From positions 1 to 64,000 of the forward strand of contig CAZPVX010000014.1 in NCBI GenBank assembly GCA_964590135.1: a DNA stretch of 64,000 bases, in the 5' to 3' direction. Of the stretch, positions 52,097 through 60,178 are shown piece after piece; positions within the stretch are counted from its first letter, which is position 1, and each line of letters opens with the position of its first letter. This DNA is from JBDHWI01 sp964590135 (GTDB lineage Bacteria > Chloroflexota > Anaerolineae > J036 > Brachytrichaceae). A program made the position numbers and the translations under genes. Below the pieces are notes generated by a model, which did not search any database, was not told the DNA's origin, and saw only the letters and a list, made by a program, of their open reading frames with translations.

Positions 52097-52546
52097 ATGC
52101 GCCAGTTCATGATCGACCATTGGGCCGGCGTGGACATGATCTGTCACGGCGAGGTCATGCAACCGCACATGCATGAAGGTTTCGCGGCATTCGATGGTGA
52201 TGCAGTAATCGGCCTGATCACGTATCGCATCGCCGGCGATGCGTGCGAGGTGACCTCGCTCACCAGCCTGCGCGAAGGGCAGGGTGTTGGCACGGCACTG
52301 TTGAACGCAGTGGCGCAGGAAGCAAAGCTGAGAGATTGCAGCCGCATCTGGCTCATCACCACCAATGACAATGTCCGCGCGCTGGCCTTCTATCAGCGGC
52401 GCGGTTTTGTCCTCGCCGCGCTGTATCGCAATGCAGTGGATGCATCGCGCAAGCTCAAGCCGGCCATCCCGCTCATCGCTGAAAATGGCATCCCCATCCG
52501 CGATGAAATCGCATTGGAGATGAACCTGCAACGCAGCGCGAGGTAG
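52097..52546 (+). CDS. GNAT-family N-acetyltransferase
   Basis: From the first ATG, 149 residues. The acetyl-CoA-binding motif A is LTSLREGQGVGTALLNAVAQEA (Arg/Gln-x-x-Gly-x-Gly type) and motif B is ALAFYQRRGFVLAALY. The conserved first strand of the fold (AIRPITDDDRAWMR) is encoded in frame before this ATG, directly after the stop codon of the previous gene (TAG, 52055-52057), with no canonical start in between, so the real start may be atypical. Acetyl acceptor unknown. Confidence 0.85.
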   Translation: MRQFMIDHWAGVDMICHGEVMQPHMHEGFAAFDGDAVIGLITYRIAGDACEVTSLTSLREGQGVGTALLNAVAQEAKLRDCSRIWLITTNDNVRALAFYQRRGFVLAALYRNAVDASRKLKPAIPLIAENGIPIRDEIALEMNLQRSAR

Positions 52547-52549
52547 CCC

Positions 52550-54394
52550 ATGCCAGTGATCACCAAAATGGCCCACGCCAAGATGAGGATGTTATCGAAG
52601 ATGTCAGGCCGGGCAATCCCCCAGCCCGATGCGCCTCAGCCTGCGCCGGCGAATGACGAGCCGCCGGCGAACCGCTGGGCACTGCGCACTCGCGCGTTCA
52701 GGGCGCTGTGGTTCGGGGCAAAGATGGTCATGGACTTCATCTGGTGGGAGGTGATCCTCGTCAAGTTCATCGGGCCGGAGCGCGTGGATGTCGGCCGCAT
52801 GGAGCGTTTCATCCAACTGGCGCGCAACTTTCGCACGCTGGCGGTCGACCTTGGCGGCGTGTGGATCAAGCTTGGCCAATTTCTCAGCAGCCGCGTCGAT
52901 CTGCTGCCGCCGCAGATCGTGGAGGAGTTGGCCGGCTTGCAAGATGCCGTGCCGGCGGCTCCGCCCGAGGTGATGCTGCCAGTCATCGAGCGTGAGTTGC
53001 GCCAGCCAATCAGCGACCTCTTCGAAGAGTTCGACCCGCTGCCCGTCGCTGCCGCCTCGTTCGGCCAGGCCTATCTGGCCACCCTCAAGCCGACAACTCA
53101 CGCTGAAGCCGAAACCCACAATCCACAACCCAGAATTTCGCAGCGCGTGGTGGTGAAAGTGCAGCGCCCGCACATGAGCGCCATCGTCGGCACCGACCTG
53201 CGCTCACTCAAGACCATCGCTGGCTGGTTGAAGCTCTACAAGCCGATTCGCCGGCGCGCCAACCTCGACGCGCTCATCCGTGAATTTTCGCAGGTGGTGT
53301 TTGAGGAGTTGGACTATCTGCAGGAGGCGCAGAACGCCGAGGACTTCAACAAGAACTTTGCCGGCGACACCGGCGTGCGCGTGCCGAAGGTGTATCACGA
53401 GTTCACCACCCGCCGCGTGATCGTATTGAAGAATGTCGAAGACATCAAGGTGCTGGATTTCGAAGGGCTGGAGAGCGCCGGCGTCTCGCGCGCAGAAGTG
53501 GCAGGCAAACTGTTTGACACGTATTTGCAGCAGGTGTTCGTGCACGGCTTCTTCCACGCTGATCCGCATCCAGGCAACCTGTTTGTGCAGCCGCTCGACC
53601 CGGCGCTGGCGAAGGCGTGGCGCGTGAAGGTGAAGGCCGGCACACCCTTTCGCCTGACCTATGTCGACTTCGGCATGATGGGGCGCATTCCGTCGGCCTT
53701 CGTGCAGGAGTTGCGCGAGTTCATCATCTCGATCGCGCTGAAGGATGCGCGGCGCTGGACGGCCTCGGCGCAACGCATGGGTTTCTTTTTGCCAGAAGCC
53801 GACCTGTCGCGCGTGGAGCAGGCCATCGGATTGCTGTTCGACCGCTTCTGGGGCGTGGCGGTGAACGACCTCAGCGATGTGAATTTTGACGAGATGTATG
53901 CCTTCGCCAGCGAGTTTCGCGATCTGCTCTCGGAGTTGCCCTTTCAGATTCCGCAGAATGTGTTGTATCTTGGCCGCGCGGCGAACATCCTTGTCGGCAT
54001 GATGACCGCGCTGGACCCAACGTTCAATCCGTGGAAGGCGATCCAGCCGTTCGCGCAGGATATCGCCGGCGCCGGCACTGCCCACGGGGCTGCCGGCAAC
54101 GTGTTGAACGAGGGGATGCGACTGATCCGGCGGACGGTGCAATTGCCCAATCAGCAAGAGGCTTTTTACTCGCGCGCGTTGAATGGGCAGTTGGAAGTCC
54201 GCGCGCAATTGGATCCTGCCTCAAAAAACGACCTGAAACGGATCGAGGCCGGCGTTTCGCGGCTGACGTGGGCGCTGGTGTTCGCCGCGCTGCTCATCTG
54301 CGGCACCCTGCTGGCGCTCAATGCGCTGAGCGTGCTGAGCGCCCTTTGCTTTGTTGGCGCGCTGGTCACCCTTGCGCGGGTGCTGACGGCGTGA
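52550..54394 (+). CDS. ABC1/UbiB-family atypical kinase-like protein
   Basis: A 614-residue membrane-associated protein. The family KxGQ motif is WIKLGQFLSSRVDLLPPQIV (about 106-125), the Ala-rich loop is AAASFGQAYLA and the nucleotide-binding Lys lies in VVVKVQRPH. Further kinase motifs are FEELDYLQEAQNAEDF and catalytic HGFFHADPHPGNLF, with YVDFGMMG as the metal-binding D-F-G. Two C-terminal transmembrane helices (about 560-610) anchor it. UbiB proteins support quinone/isoprenoid lipid synthesis. A 7-nt repeat insertion (53106-53140) adds HAEAETHNPQPRIS between the Ala-rich loop and the nucleotide Lys. It starts 3 bp after the GNAT gene. Confidence 0.92.
   Translation: MPVITKMAHAKMRMLSKMSGRAIPQPDAPQPAPANDEPPANRWALRTRAFRALWFGAKMVMDFIWWEVILVKFIGPERVDVGRMERFIQLARNFRTLAVDLGGVWIKLGQFLSSRVDLLPPQIVEELAGLQDAVPAAPPEVMLPVIERELRQPISDLFEEFDPLPVAAASFGQAYLATLKPTTHAEAETHNPQPRISQRVVVKVQRPHMSAIVGTDLRSLKTIAGWLKLYKPIRRRANLDALIREFSQVVFEELDYLQEAQNAEDFNKNFAGDTGVRVPKVYHEFTTRRVIVLKNVEDIKVLDFEGLESAGVSRAEVAGKLFDTYLQQVFVHGFFHADPHPGNLFVQPLDPALAKAWRVKVKAGTPFRLTYVDFGMMGRIPSAFVQELREFIISIALKDARRWTASAQRMGFFLPEADLSRVEQAIGLLFDRFWGVAVNDLSDVNFDEMYAFASEFRDLLSELPFQIPQNVLYLGRAANILVGMMTALDPTFNPWKAIQPFAQDIAGAGTAHGAAGNVLNEGMRLIRRTVQLPNQQEAFYSRALNGQLEVRAQLDPASKNDLKRIEAGVSRLTWALVFAALLICGTLLALNALSVLSALCFVGALVTLARVLTA
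53106..53140 (+). repeat. 7-nt repeat tract inserted in the UbiB-like gene
   Basis: AAGCCGA, AACCCAC, AATCCAC, AACCCAG and AATTTCG occur in exact 7-nt succession. They are translated as part of an extra loop in the kinase-like N-lobe. Confidence 0.65.
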
Positions 54395-54433
54395 CTGCCC
54401 TCTCCCGCCATGCAGAAGAGGGCAGGGCAAGGG

Positions 54434-55387
54434 CTACGCCGGCACTGCGGTTCTGAAATATGCGAGCGTCTGCTTCAAGCCATCTTCAAGCGAGACGCGC
54501 GGCTCCCAGCCGAGAATCTCGCGGGCGCGCGTGATGTCGGGCCGGCGGCGCTGCGGGTCGTCGGCGGTGCGCTCTTTCTTGGGTTGATAGAACACGATCT
54601 CGCTGCGACATTCAGGGCCGGCGGCATCCTTCACCGCCCGTGCAAATTCGAGGATCGTCATCTCGCGTGGATTGCCCACATTCACCGGCATCGCCTCATC
54701 ACTCCACAGCAGTCGCAGCATGCCATCCACCAGATCGGTCACATAGCAGAATGCGCGCGTGGCAGAGCCGTCGCCATACACCGTGAGCGGTTCGTTGTTC
54801 ACGGCCTGCTTGACAAAGTTCGGCACCACGCGGCCATCGTTCAGCGCCATGCGCGGGCCATACGTGTTGAAGATGCGGATCAGGTGCGTGCGCAGGCCGT
54901 ATTTGCGATGATAGGCCATCGTCAATGCCTCGGCAAAGCGCTTGGCCTCGTCATACACGCTGCGCACGCCAACCGAGTTCACGTTGCCCCAATAGCTCTC
55001 TTTCTGTGGATGTTCAAGCGGGTCGCCATACACTTCGCTGGTGCTGGCGTGCAGGAAGCGCGCATTGTGCTTGCGCGCGATCTCCAGCGCATGATGCGTG
55101 CCGTGGCTGCCCACCAGCAACGTCTCGATCGGGTTGTCGAGATAGCCGACCGGGCTGGCCGGCGACGCGAGATTCATTACCGCATCAAATGGCCCATCCA
55201 CGCTGAAAGGTTGAATGACATCCTGCTCGATCAGCGCGAAATGCGGGTTGTTGAGCAGGTGTGCAACGTTGTTGCGCGAGCCAGTGATGTAGTTGTCGAC
55301 TGCGACGACCTCATGTTCTTCGGACAGCAGACGTTCGCAAAGATGTGAGCCGATGAAGCCGGCGCCGCCGGTGACGAGTATTCTCAT
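54434..55387 (-). CDS. UDP-glucuronate decarboxylase-like NAD-dependent epimerase/dehydratase
   Basis: A 317-residue extended SDR. The cofactor motif is TGGAGFIGSHL (6-16), the catalytic region is ASTSEVYGDPLEHPQKESYWG with Y-x3-K in SVYDEAKRFAEAL, and NTYGPRMALNDGRVVPNF is typical of UDP-xylose synthase. The reaction is decarboxylation of UDP-glucuronate to UDP-xylose, providing donor sugar for surface glycans. The C-terminal RRRPDITRAREILGWEP is the usual end. It stands alone between the UbiB-like gene and the divergent pseudouridine synthase gene. Confidence 0.93.
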   Translation of the reverse strand: MRILVTGGAGFIGSHLCERLLSEEHEVVAVDNYITGSRNNVAHLLNNPHFALIEQDVIQPFSVDGPFDAVMNLASPASPVGYLDNPIETLLVGSHGTHHALEIARKHNARFLHASTSEVYGDPLEHPQKESYWGNVNSVGVRSVYDEAKRFAEALTMAYHRKYGLRTHLIRIFNTYGPRMALNDGRVVPNFVKQAVNNEPLTVYGDGSATRAFCYVTDLVDGMLRLLWSDEAMPVNVGNPREMTILEFARAVKDAAGPECRSEIVFYQPKKERTADDPQRRRPDITRAREILGWEPRVSLEDGLKQTLAYFRTAVPA

Positions 55388-55497
55388 GTGGTTTCTCCCT
55401 CACGTCGTTAGTCGCAACCGGACAAAATCCATGCAACAGGTCAGACGACGGGCAGCTCGCTTGACAGGTTTGATGCGTGCGCGATGATACCAAACGC

Positions 55498-56136
55498 ATG
55501 TCGTGCTACATCGCCTTGTTCAAGCCGTATGGGGTGCTGTCGTCATTCAGCGATGAGGAAGCAGGATTGCCCAGGCGCACACTCAGTGAATTTGGCCTGC
55601 CGAAGGGCGTGTATGCCGCCGGCCGGCTCGACTTTGACAGCGAGGGATTGCTCATCCTCAGCGACGACGGCGCATTCATCCATCGCCTGACGGATCCGCG
55701 CCACAAACTGCCCAAAACATACTTCGCGCAGGTGGAAGGCGCGCCGGCTGATGCCATGCTCGAACCGCTGCGGCGAGGGTTGTCGATCAAGGACTACCGC
55801 ACGCTGCCATGCGCGGCGCGCGTCTTGCCGGCGGAGCCAGAACTGCCAGCGCGCGACAAACCCATCACCCCGCACGGCCCCACCGCGTGGCTGGAGTTGA
55901 TCTTGACTGAGGGCAAGAAACGCCAGGTGCGGCACATGACGGCGGCGATTGGCTTGCCCACATTGAGACTGGTGCGCGTGCAGATTGGGCCAGTGATGCT
56001 CGCCGGCCTGGGGCCCGGTCAGTGGCGCGATCTCAACAAAGTTGAACTCGCTTCTATAATGCTACCCAGCAAAACTTCGCGGTCAACACGGCGACCATCC
56101 CACCCATGGCGCCGCACGAACCACAAAAAATCATGA
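55498..56136 (+). CDS. Pseudouridine synthase, RsuA/RluE family
   Basis: A 212-residue enzyme converting a uridine in rRNA (RluE acts on 23S rRNA) to pseudouridine. The catalytic Asp lies in AAGRLDFDSEGLLILSDDG (about 39-57), LPKTYFAQVEG follows, and EGKKRQVRHMTAAIGLPTLRLVRVQIG is the conserved C-terminal motif. There is no S4 domain, as in RluE rather than RsuA/RluB. The C-terminal 30 residues extend beyond the fold. The start at 55498 (MSCYIALFKPYG) was chosen since the fold begins there. Confidence 0.93.
   Translation: MSCYIALFKPYGVLSSFSDEEAGLPRRTLSEFGLPKGVYAAGRLDFDSEGLLILSDDGAFIHRLTDPRHKLPKTYFAQVEGAPADAMLEPLRRGLSIKDYRTLPCAARVLPAEPELPARDKPITPHGPTAWLELILTEGKKRQVRHMTAAIGLPTLRLVRVQIGPVMLAGLGPGQWRDLNKVELASIMLPSKTSRSTRRPSHPWRRTNHKKS
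56055..56060 (+). promoter_or_regulatory. Possible -10 element (TATAAT) for citrate synthase
   Basis: A consensus TATAAT 89 bp before the citrate synthase start, inside the end of the pseudouridine synthase gene. No convincing -35 element precedes it at 17 bp. Confidence 0.35.
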
Positions 56137-56149
56137 CAGGAGTAAAGGC

Positions 56150-57325
56150 ATGACAACTGCACCGGCTGCCGCAGCCCATGATAGCGGCAGCAAGCCGGCC
56201 AAACAGCCCTTTGTCAAGGGTCTCGATGGCATCGTCGCCGTGCAAACCGAGATCAGCTCGGTCGACGGCCCCAACAGCACGCTGCTGTATCGCGGCATCA
56301 ACATGCACGAGTTGGCTGAGCAGGCCAGCTACGAGGAGACAGCCTTCCTGCTGTTATATGGCCATCTGCCCAGCCATGGCGAACTGGCTGATTTCAGCTC
56401 GCACCTGGTGTCAAATCGCTGGTTGCCTGCGCCGATCTACGATTTTTTGCGCACGTTGCCCGCTGACGCCATCCCCATGGTGGCTCTGCGCACGGCTGTC
56501 TCTGCGCTGTCGTTCTACGACTCCGACATCGAGGACATCTCGATTGAGGCCACGCAGCGCAAGGCCATTCGCCTGATTGCGCAATTGCCGACGCTGTGCG
56601 CTGCCTATCAGCGCATCCGCACCGGCCAGGAGCCGATCGCGCCGGACTCAAGCCTGTCACATGCCGCAAATGCCCTCCACATGCTCGGTCTGAGCATTGA
56701 CAGTGAATTTGTTGACGCGCTGAACGCCTATCTCATTCTGCTGGCCGATCACGGCATGAACGCCAGCACCTTTACCGCACGCGTCGTTGCCAGCACCCAG
56801 GCCGATTTGCACTCGGCCATCACGTCGGCGCTTGCGTCGTTGAAAGGCCCGCTGCACGGCGGCGCAAACGAAGCCACGATGAACATGCTGCTGGAGATTG
56901 GCGCGTTGGACAAGGTCGATGAATTTGTTGACAGCGCCTTTGCCACCAAGCGCAAGATCATGGGCTTCGGCCATCGCATCTACAAGAACGGCGATCCGCG
57001 CTCGATCCATCTGAATCGCTGGGCGGAGCAACTGGGCAACAAGACCGGTGAGCCGAAATACTACGCCATGTCGCTGAAGGTGGTGGAAGCCGTGCTGCGC
57101 CACCGCGAACTGCATCCGAACGTGGACTTCTACAGCGCGTCGATGCTGTATTACATCGGCATCCCGATCGATCTGTTCACCCCGATGTTCGCCTGCTCGC
57201 GCGTCGCCGGCTGGAGCGCGCACGTCATCGAGCAGTACAAGGACAATGTGCTGATTCGCCCGCAGTCCGAGTACATCGGCCCGCTCGATGTGCATTACTT
57301 GCCGATGGAGCAGCGCAACCCGTAG
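56150..57325 (+). CDS. gltA: Citrate synthase
   Basis: A 391-residue enzyme condensing acetyl-CoA and oxaloacetate. It starts with a 25-residue disordered tail, then GLDGIVAVQTEISSVDG and LLYRGINMHELAE. Catalytic His residues are in DHGMNAST (His at about 200) and in GFGHRIYKNGDPRS (about 274); the Asp is in NVDFYSASMLYYIG. The segment GPLHGGANEATMNML is the substrate site. Length and motifs fit the short (archaeal/Gram-positive-type) citrate synthase, whose members may also act as 2-methylcitrate synthases. AGGAG precedes the start. Confidence 0.95.
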   Translation: MTTAPAAAAHDSGSKPAKQPFVKGLDGIVAVQTEISSVDGPNSTLLYRGINMHELAEQASYEETAFLLLYGHLPSHGELADFSSHLVSNRWLPAPIYDFLRTLPADAIPMVALRTAVSALSFYDSDIEDISIEATQRKAIRLIAQLPTLCAAYQRIRTGQEPIAPDSSLSHAANALHMLGLSIDSEFVDALNAYLILLADHGMNASTFTARVVASTQADLHSAITSALASLKGPLHGGANEATMNMLLEIGALDKVDEFVDSAFATKRKIMGFGHRIYKNGDPRSIHLNRWAEQLGNKTGEPKYYAMSLKVVEAVLRHRELHPNVDFYSASMLYYIGIPIDLFTPMFACSRVAGWSAHVIEQYKDNVLIRPQSEYIGPLDVHYLPMEQRNP

Positions 57326-57347
57326 CGCGCAGCGCACGATGTCTATT

Positions 57348-57378
57348 CAAAGAGGCGCGGCATGGCTGCGTCTCTTTG
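57348..57378 (+). terminator. Possible terminator/hairpin after citrate synthase
   Basis: CAAAGAGGCGC (57348-57358) pairs with GCGTCTCTTTG (57368-57378), an 11-bp stem with one G-U pair and a 9-nt loop. There is no T-tract, so it may be an attenuating or processing hairpin rather than a strong terminator. Confidence 0.45.
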
Positions 57379-57452
57379 CTATTGGCGTGATGTTGCAAGG
57401 GCAGCCAACAGAACAACCGCCGGCTGCCCTTGTGAATGATGAGTTTCCCAAC

Positions 57453-58142
57453 ATGTTAATTGCTGAAAAACGAATTCGCACGATGTTCGAGGAGCAGGTG
57501 ACCGCGATCATTCGTGTGCCGCAGCCGGAGACGGCAGTGAATCTGGCGCATGCCCTGTTGCAGGCCGGCTTCAAGTGCGTCGAGGTGACGATGACCGTGC
57601 CTGGCGCGTTGGATGTGATCAAGACGCTGGCCGAGGCCGCGCCTGAGGGCAGCATGATCGGCGCCGGCACCGTGACCAGCGCCGCCGATGCGCGCGCGTG
57701 CATCAAGGCTGGCGCGCAGTTCATCGTCTCGCCCATCTGCGAGATCGACATCATTCGCCCATGCCGCGAGACCGGCGCTGTCGCCATCCCGGCCGGCCTG
57801 AGCGCGACCGAGATCATGACTGCGTGGCGCGAGGGCGCGCATGTGGTGAAGGTGTTCCCCGCCGGCAGCGTGGGCGGGCCGGCCTACATCAAGGCCATTC
57901 GCGGCCCCCTGCCGGATATTCCGCTGTGGGTGAGCGGCATGTTGCAGCCGAGCGAGACGCAGGCGTATCTGGCCGCCGGCGCGCAGATCGTCGGCTTGAA
58001 TGCCAACGCGCTGCCGCAAAACCTGATCGACAGCGGCGACTGGGCCGGCGTGGCCGATGCGGCGCGCGCGATGCTGAAAGAGGCGTTCGGTGACAGGCGC
58101 GTGCCTGCAAACGGCATCGTTGCGAATGGCGCGCAGAAATAA
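57453..58142 (+). CDS. eda: KDPG/KHG aldolase
   Basis: A 229-residue class I aldolase that splits 2-keto-3-deoxy-6-phosphogluconate to pyruvate and glyceraldehyde 3-phosphate in the Entner-Doudoroff and uronate pathways. The catalytic Glu is in CVEVTMTVPGAL, the Schiff-base Lys in HVVKVFPAGSVGGPAYIKA, and the phosphate site in GAGTVTSAADARACIKAGAQF and FIVSPI. Length and motifs fit. The start at 57453 (MLIAEKRIRTMFEEQ) was chosen; the longer frame has no similarity. No edd or KDG kinase gene is adjacent. Confidence 0.93.
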   Translation: MLIAEKRIRTMFEEQVTAIIRVPQPETAVNLAHALLQAGFKCVEVTMTVPGALDVIKTLAEAAPEGSMIGAGTVTSAADARACIKAGAQFIVSPICEIDIIRPCRETGAVAIPAGLSATEIMTAWREGAHVVKVFPAGSVGGPAYIKAIRGPLPDIPLWVSGMLQPSETQAYLAAGAQIVGLNANALPQNLIDSGDWAGVADAARAMLKEAFGDRRVPANGIVANGAQK

Positions 58143-58261
58143 TTCGTAGCCCAATCACCGCCTTTCTAATCAGCAAACACACAGCTTGCGCCGCTAGAAT
58201 GGGCTTGCGTTGGCTCGCCTGCGAAGGGCTTTGCCCGCTGCGCGAGCGGAATACCTGAGCG

Positions 58262-60127
58262 ATGTTTCGAGCGATTTTTCGTCCTGCGTTCTTGCTGCTG
58301 GCGGTGGTGCTGGTCGGCGTGATCAGCCTCGCCGGCGCGCTGGGCTATCAGCATTTCCACTACCAGAATCGCGCCTTCCCCGGCGTGCGGCTGCAGGGTG
58401 TGGATGTGAGTGGCATGTCGCCCGAAGAGGTGTTCTTCGTCGCACAGGCGCAGTCGCAATACTTTCAATCGCCGCAGATCAGGCTGCGCGCCGGCGAGCA
58501 GCAATTCACCTTCCGCCCGGCTGACTTCGGCGTCGGCCTCGATCCGGCCGAGACGACAAAAGCTGCGCTGAATGTGGGGCGCGCCGGCGATCTGCAAGCG
58601 CAGATCAAGCAGCGCTTCGAAGCCTGGTGGCGCGGCATCGATGTGTCGCCGGTGGTGCGGCTCGACGATGCCGCAGCGCAGCACGTCATCAAGCAGGTGG
58701 CGCGCCAGACCGAGCGCCAGCCGCAGGATGCGCAGATCACCCTCGACGGCGGCGCGTTGAAGGAGACTGCGGCGCAAACTGGTCTGCAACTTGACCAAAA
58801 CAGCGCGCTCAAACTGGTGAACTCCGCCATCTTGCAGGCCAAGCCGGCGATGATCACCCTGCCCTATGCCACGCTCAACCCGCGCGTGCCGACGGCCTCT
58901 GCTGCCGCCGATGAGGTCAAGCGCATCGTCAGCGGCGACCTCATCGTGAAGGTGCCGAAGTGGGATGAGCAAGGCAATCCGCAGCCGGCGCTGGAAGCCT
59001 TTCGCATTTTGCAGAAAGACATGCCGGATTTCGTGGTGATCGAAGAGGCCCCTGGCGCAGACGGCGCGCCGCAAATTCAGGTGCGCTTGAAGCGCGAGAA
59101 GATGCGCGGGTTGATTGAGCCATTGGCCGGCGCAGTGGCGCAGACGCCACTGAACGCGAAGTTCACCTACAACTTCAACGCCGGCAAACTGGTGAACGTG
59201 GCTGCGTCAAAAGATGGCCGCGCGCTGAACATGGAGGCGACGCTGAACGCGATGGAAGCGGCAGCGCGCACCACCGACCAGCGCGAGGTGACGCTGGCCG
59301 TGGATGTGACGCCGGCGCCCGTGCCGGCCACCGCCACCGCGCAAGACCTCGGCATCACCCAACTCATCACGCAGGCCACCACCTACTTCAAGGGTTCCAG
59401 CGCGGCGCGCATCGCAAATGTGAAAGTGGCAGCGGCAAAATTCAACGGCGTCATCATCCCGCCGGGCGGCGTGTTCTCCTTCAACGAATATCTCGGCGAT
59501 GTGAGCGAGAAAGAGGGCTTCGAGATCGGCCTGATCATCGTCGGCAACCGCACGGTGAAAGGCGTCGGCGGCGGCGTGTGCCAGGTCAGCACGACGGTCT
59601 ATCAAGCGGCGTTGCGCGCCGGCTTCCCCATGCTGGAGCGCTATCCGCACGGCTACCGCGTGAAATACTACGAGAATGGCATGGGCGCCGGCTACGATGC
59701 AGCGGTGTTCTCGCCGAGCGCCGATTTCAAGTTCAAGAACGACACACAGAGCCACCTGCTGATCGAAACGGTGTACGATCCGGCGAAGGTGACGCTGACC
59801 TTCAAGTTCTATGGCACGCCGGATGGTCGCGAGGTGACCATCAGCCCCAGCGTGATTGAGAACACTGTGCCGCACGGGCCGGACGTGTATGAGAAGGACA
59901 CCGACAACGAAGTGCCGGCCGGCAAGGCCAAGCAGGTCGACTATGCGGTGGATGGCGCGACGATCTCCTTCACCCGCCAGGTCACGCGCAACGGCGAGAC
60001 GCTGATTGACGAGCGCGTGATCAGCCGATATGTGCCCTGGCAGAACGTCTTCCGCTTCGGTGAGGGCTTCGTTCCGCCCGAAGGTGCGACTGTGGTGGGC
60101 ATGGAAACGCCGACGCCGACACCTTGA
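58262..60127 (+). CDS. VanW-family protein with G5-like C-terminus
   Basis: A 621-residue protein with an N-terminal transmembrane anchor (about 7-31), two peptidoglycan-binding-4 (PG_binding_4)-like repeats (about 45-250), and a VanW domain (about 375-500): GVIIPPGGVFSFNEYLGDVSEKEGF, GVGGGVCQVSTTVYQAALRAG and ERYPHGYRV. The C-terminus resembles the G5/PepSY-like tail and ends TPTPTP. VanW proteins lie outside the membrane, associated with the cell wall, function not established. The start at 58262 is supported by the membrane anchor. Confidence 0.9.
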   Translation: MFRAIFRPAFLLLAVVLVGVISLAGALGYQHFHYQNRAFPGVRLQGVDVSGMSPEEVFFVAQAQSQYFQSPQIRLRAGEQQFTFRPADFGVGLDPAETTKAALNVGRAGDLQAQIKQRFEAWWRGIDVSPVVRLDDAAAQHVIKQVARQTERQPQDAQITLDGGALKETAAQTGLQLDQNSALKLVNSAILQAKPAMITLPYATLNPRVPTASAAADEVKRIVSGDLIVKVPKWDEQGNPQPALEAFRILQKDMPDFVVIEEAPGADGAPQIQVRLKREKMRGLIEPLAGAVAQTPLNAKFTYNFNAGKLVNVAASKDGRALNMEATLNAMEAAARTTDQREVTLAVDVTPAPVPATATAQDLGITQLITQATTYFKGSSAARIANVKVAAAKFNGVIIPPGGVFSFNEYLGDVSEKEGFEIGLIIVGNRTVKGVGGGVCQVSTTVYQAALRAGFPMLERYPHGYRVKYYENGMGAGYDAAVFSPSADFKFKNDTQSHLLIETVYDPAKVTLTFKFYGTPDGREVTISPSVIENTVPHGPDVYEKDTDNEVPAGKAKQVDYAVDGATISFTRQVTRNGETLIDERVISRYVPWQNVFRFGEGFVPPEGATVVGMETPTPTP

Positions 60128-60140
60128 AGCGAGTGAGGGC

Positions 60141-60157
60141 GGAGACATCGAGTCTCC
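60141..60157 (+). terminator. Weak hairpin terminator between convergent genes
   Basis: GGAGAC (60141-60146) and GTCTCC (60152-60157) with a 5-nt loop, followed by pyrimidine-rich sequence. It lies between the stops of the VanW gene (+) and the S41 gene (-). Confidence 0.45.
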
Positions 60158-60178
60158 TTCTCACACTTTCTCCCTCTC

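Noticed and set aside
51185..52576. A 463-codon minus-strand frame opposite the epimerase-like and GNAT genes
   Set aside because: It is a shadow of two genes with clear motifs.
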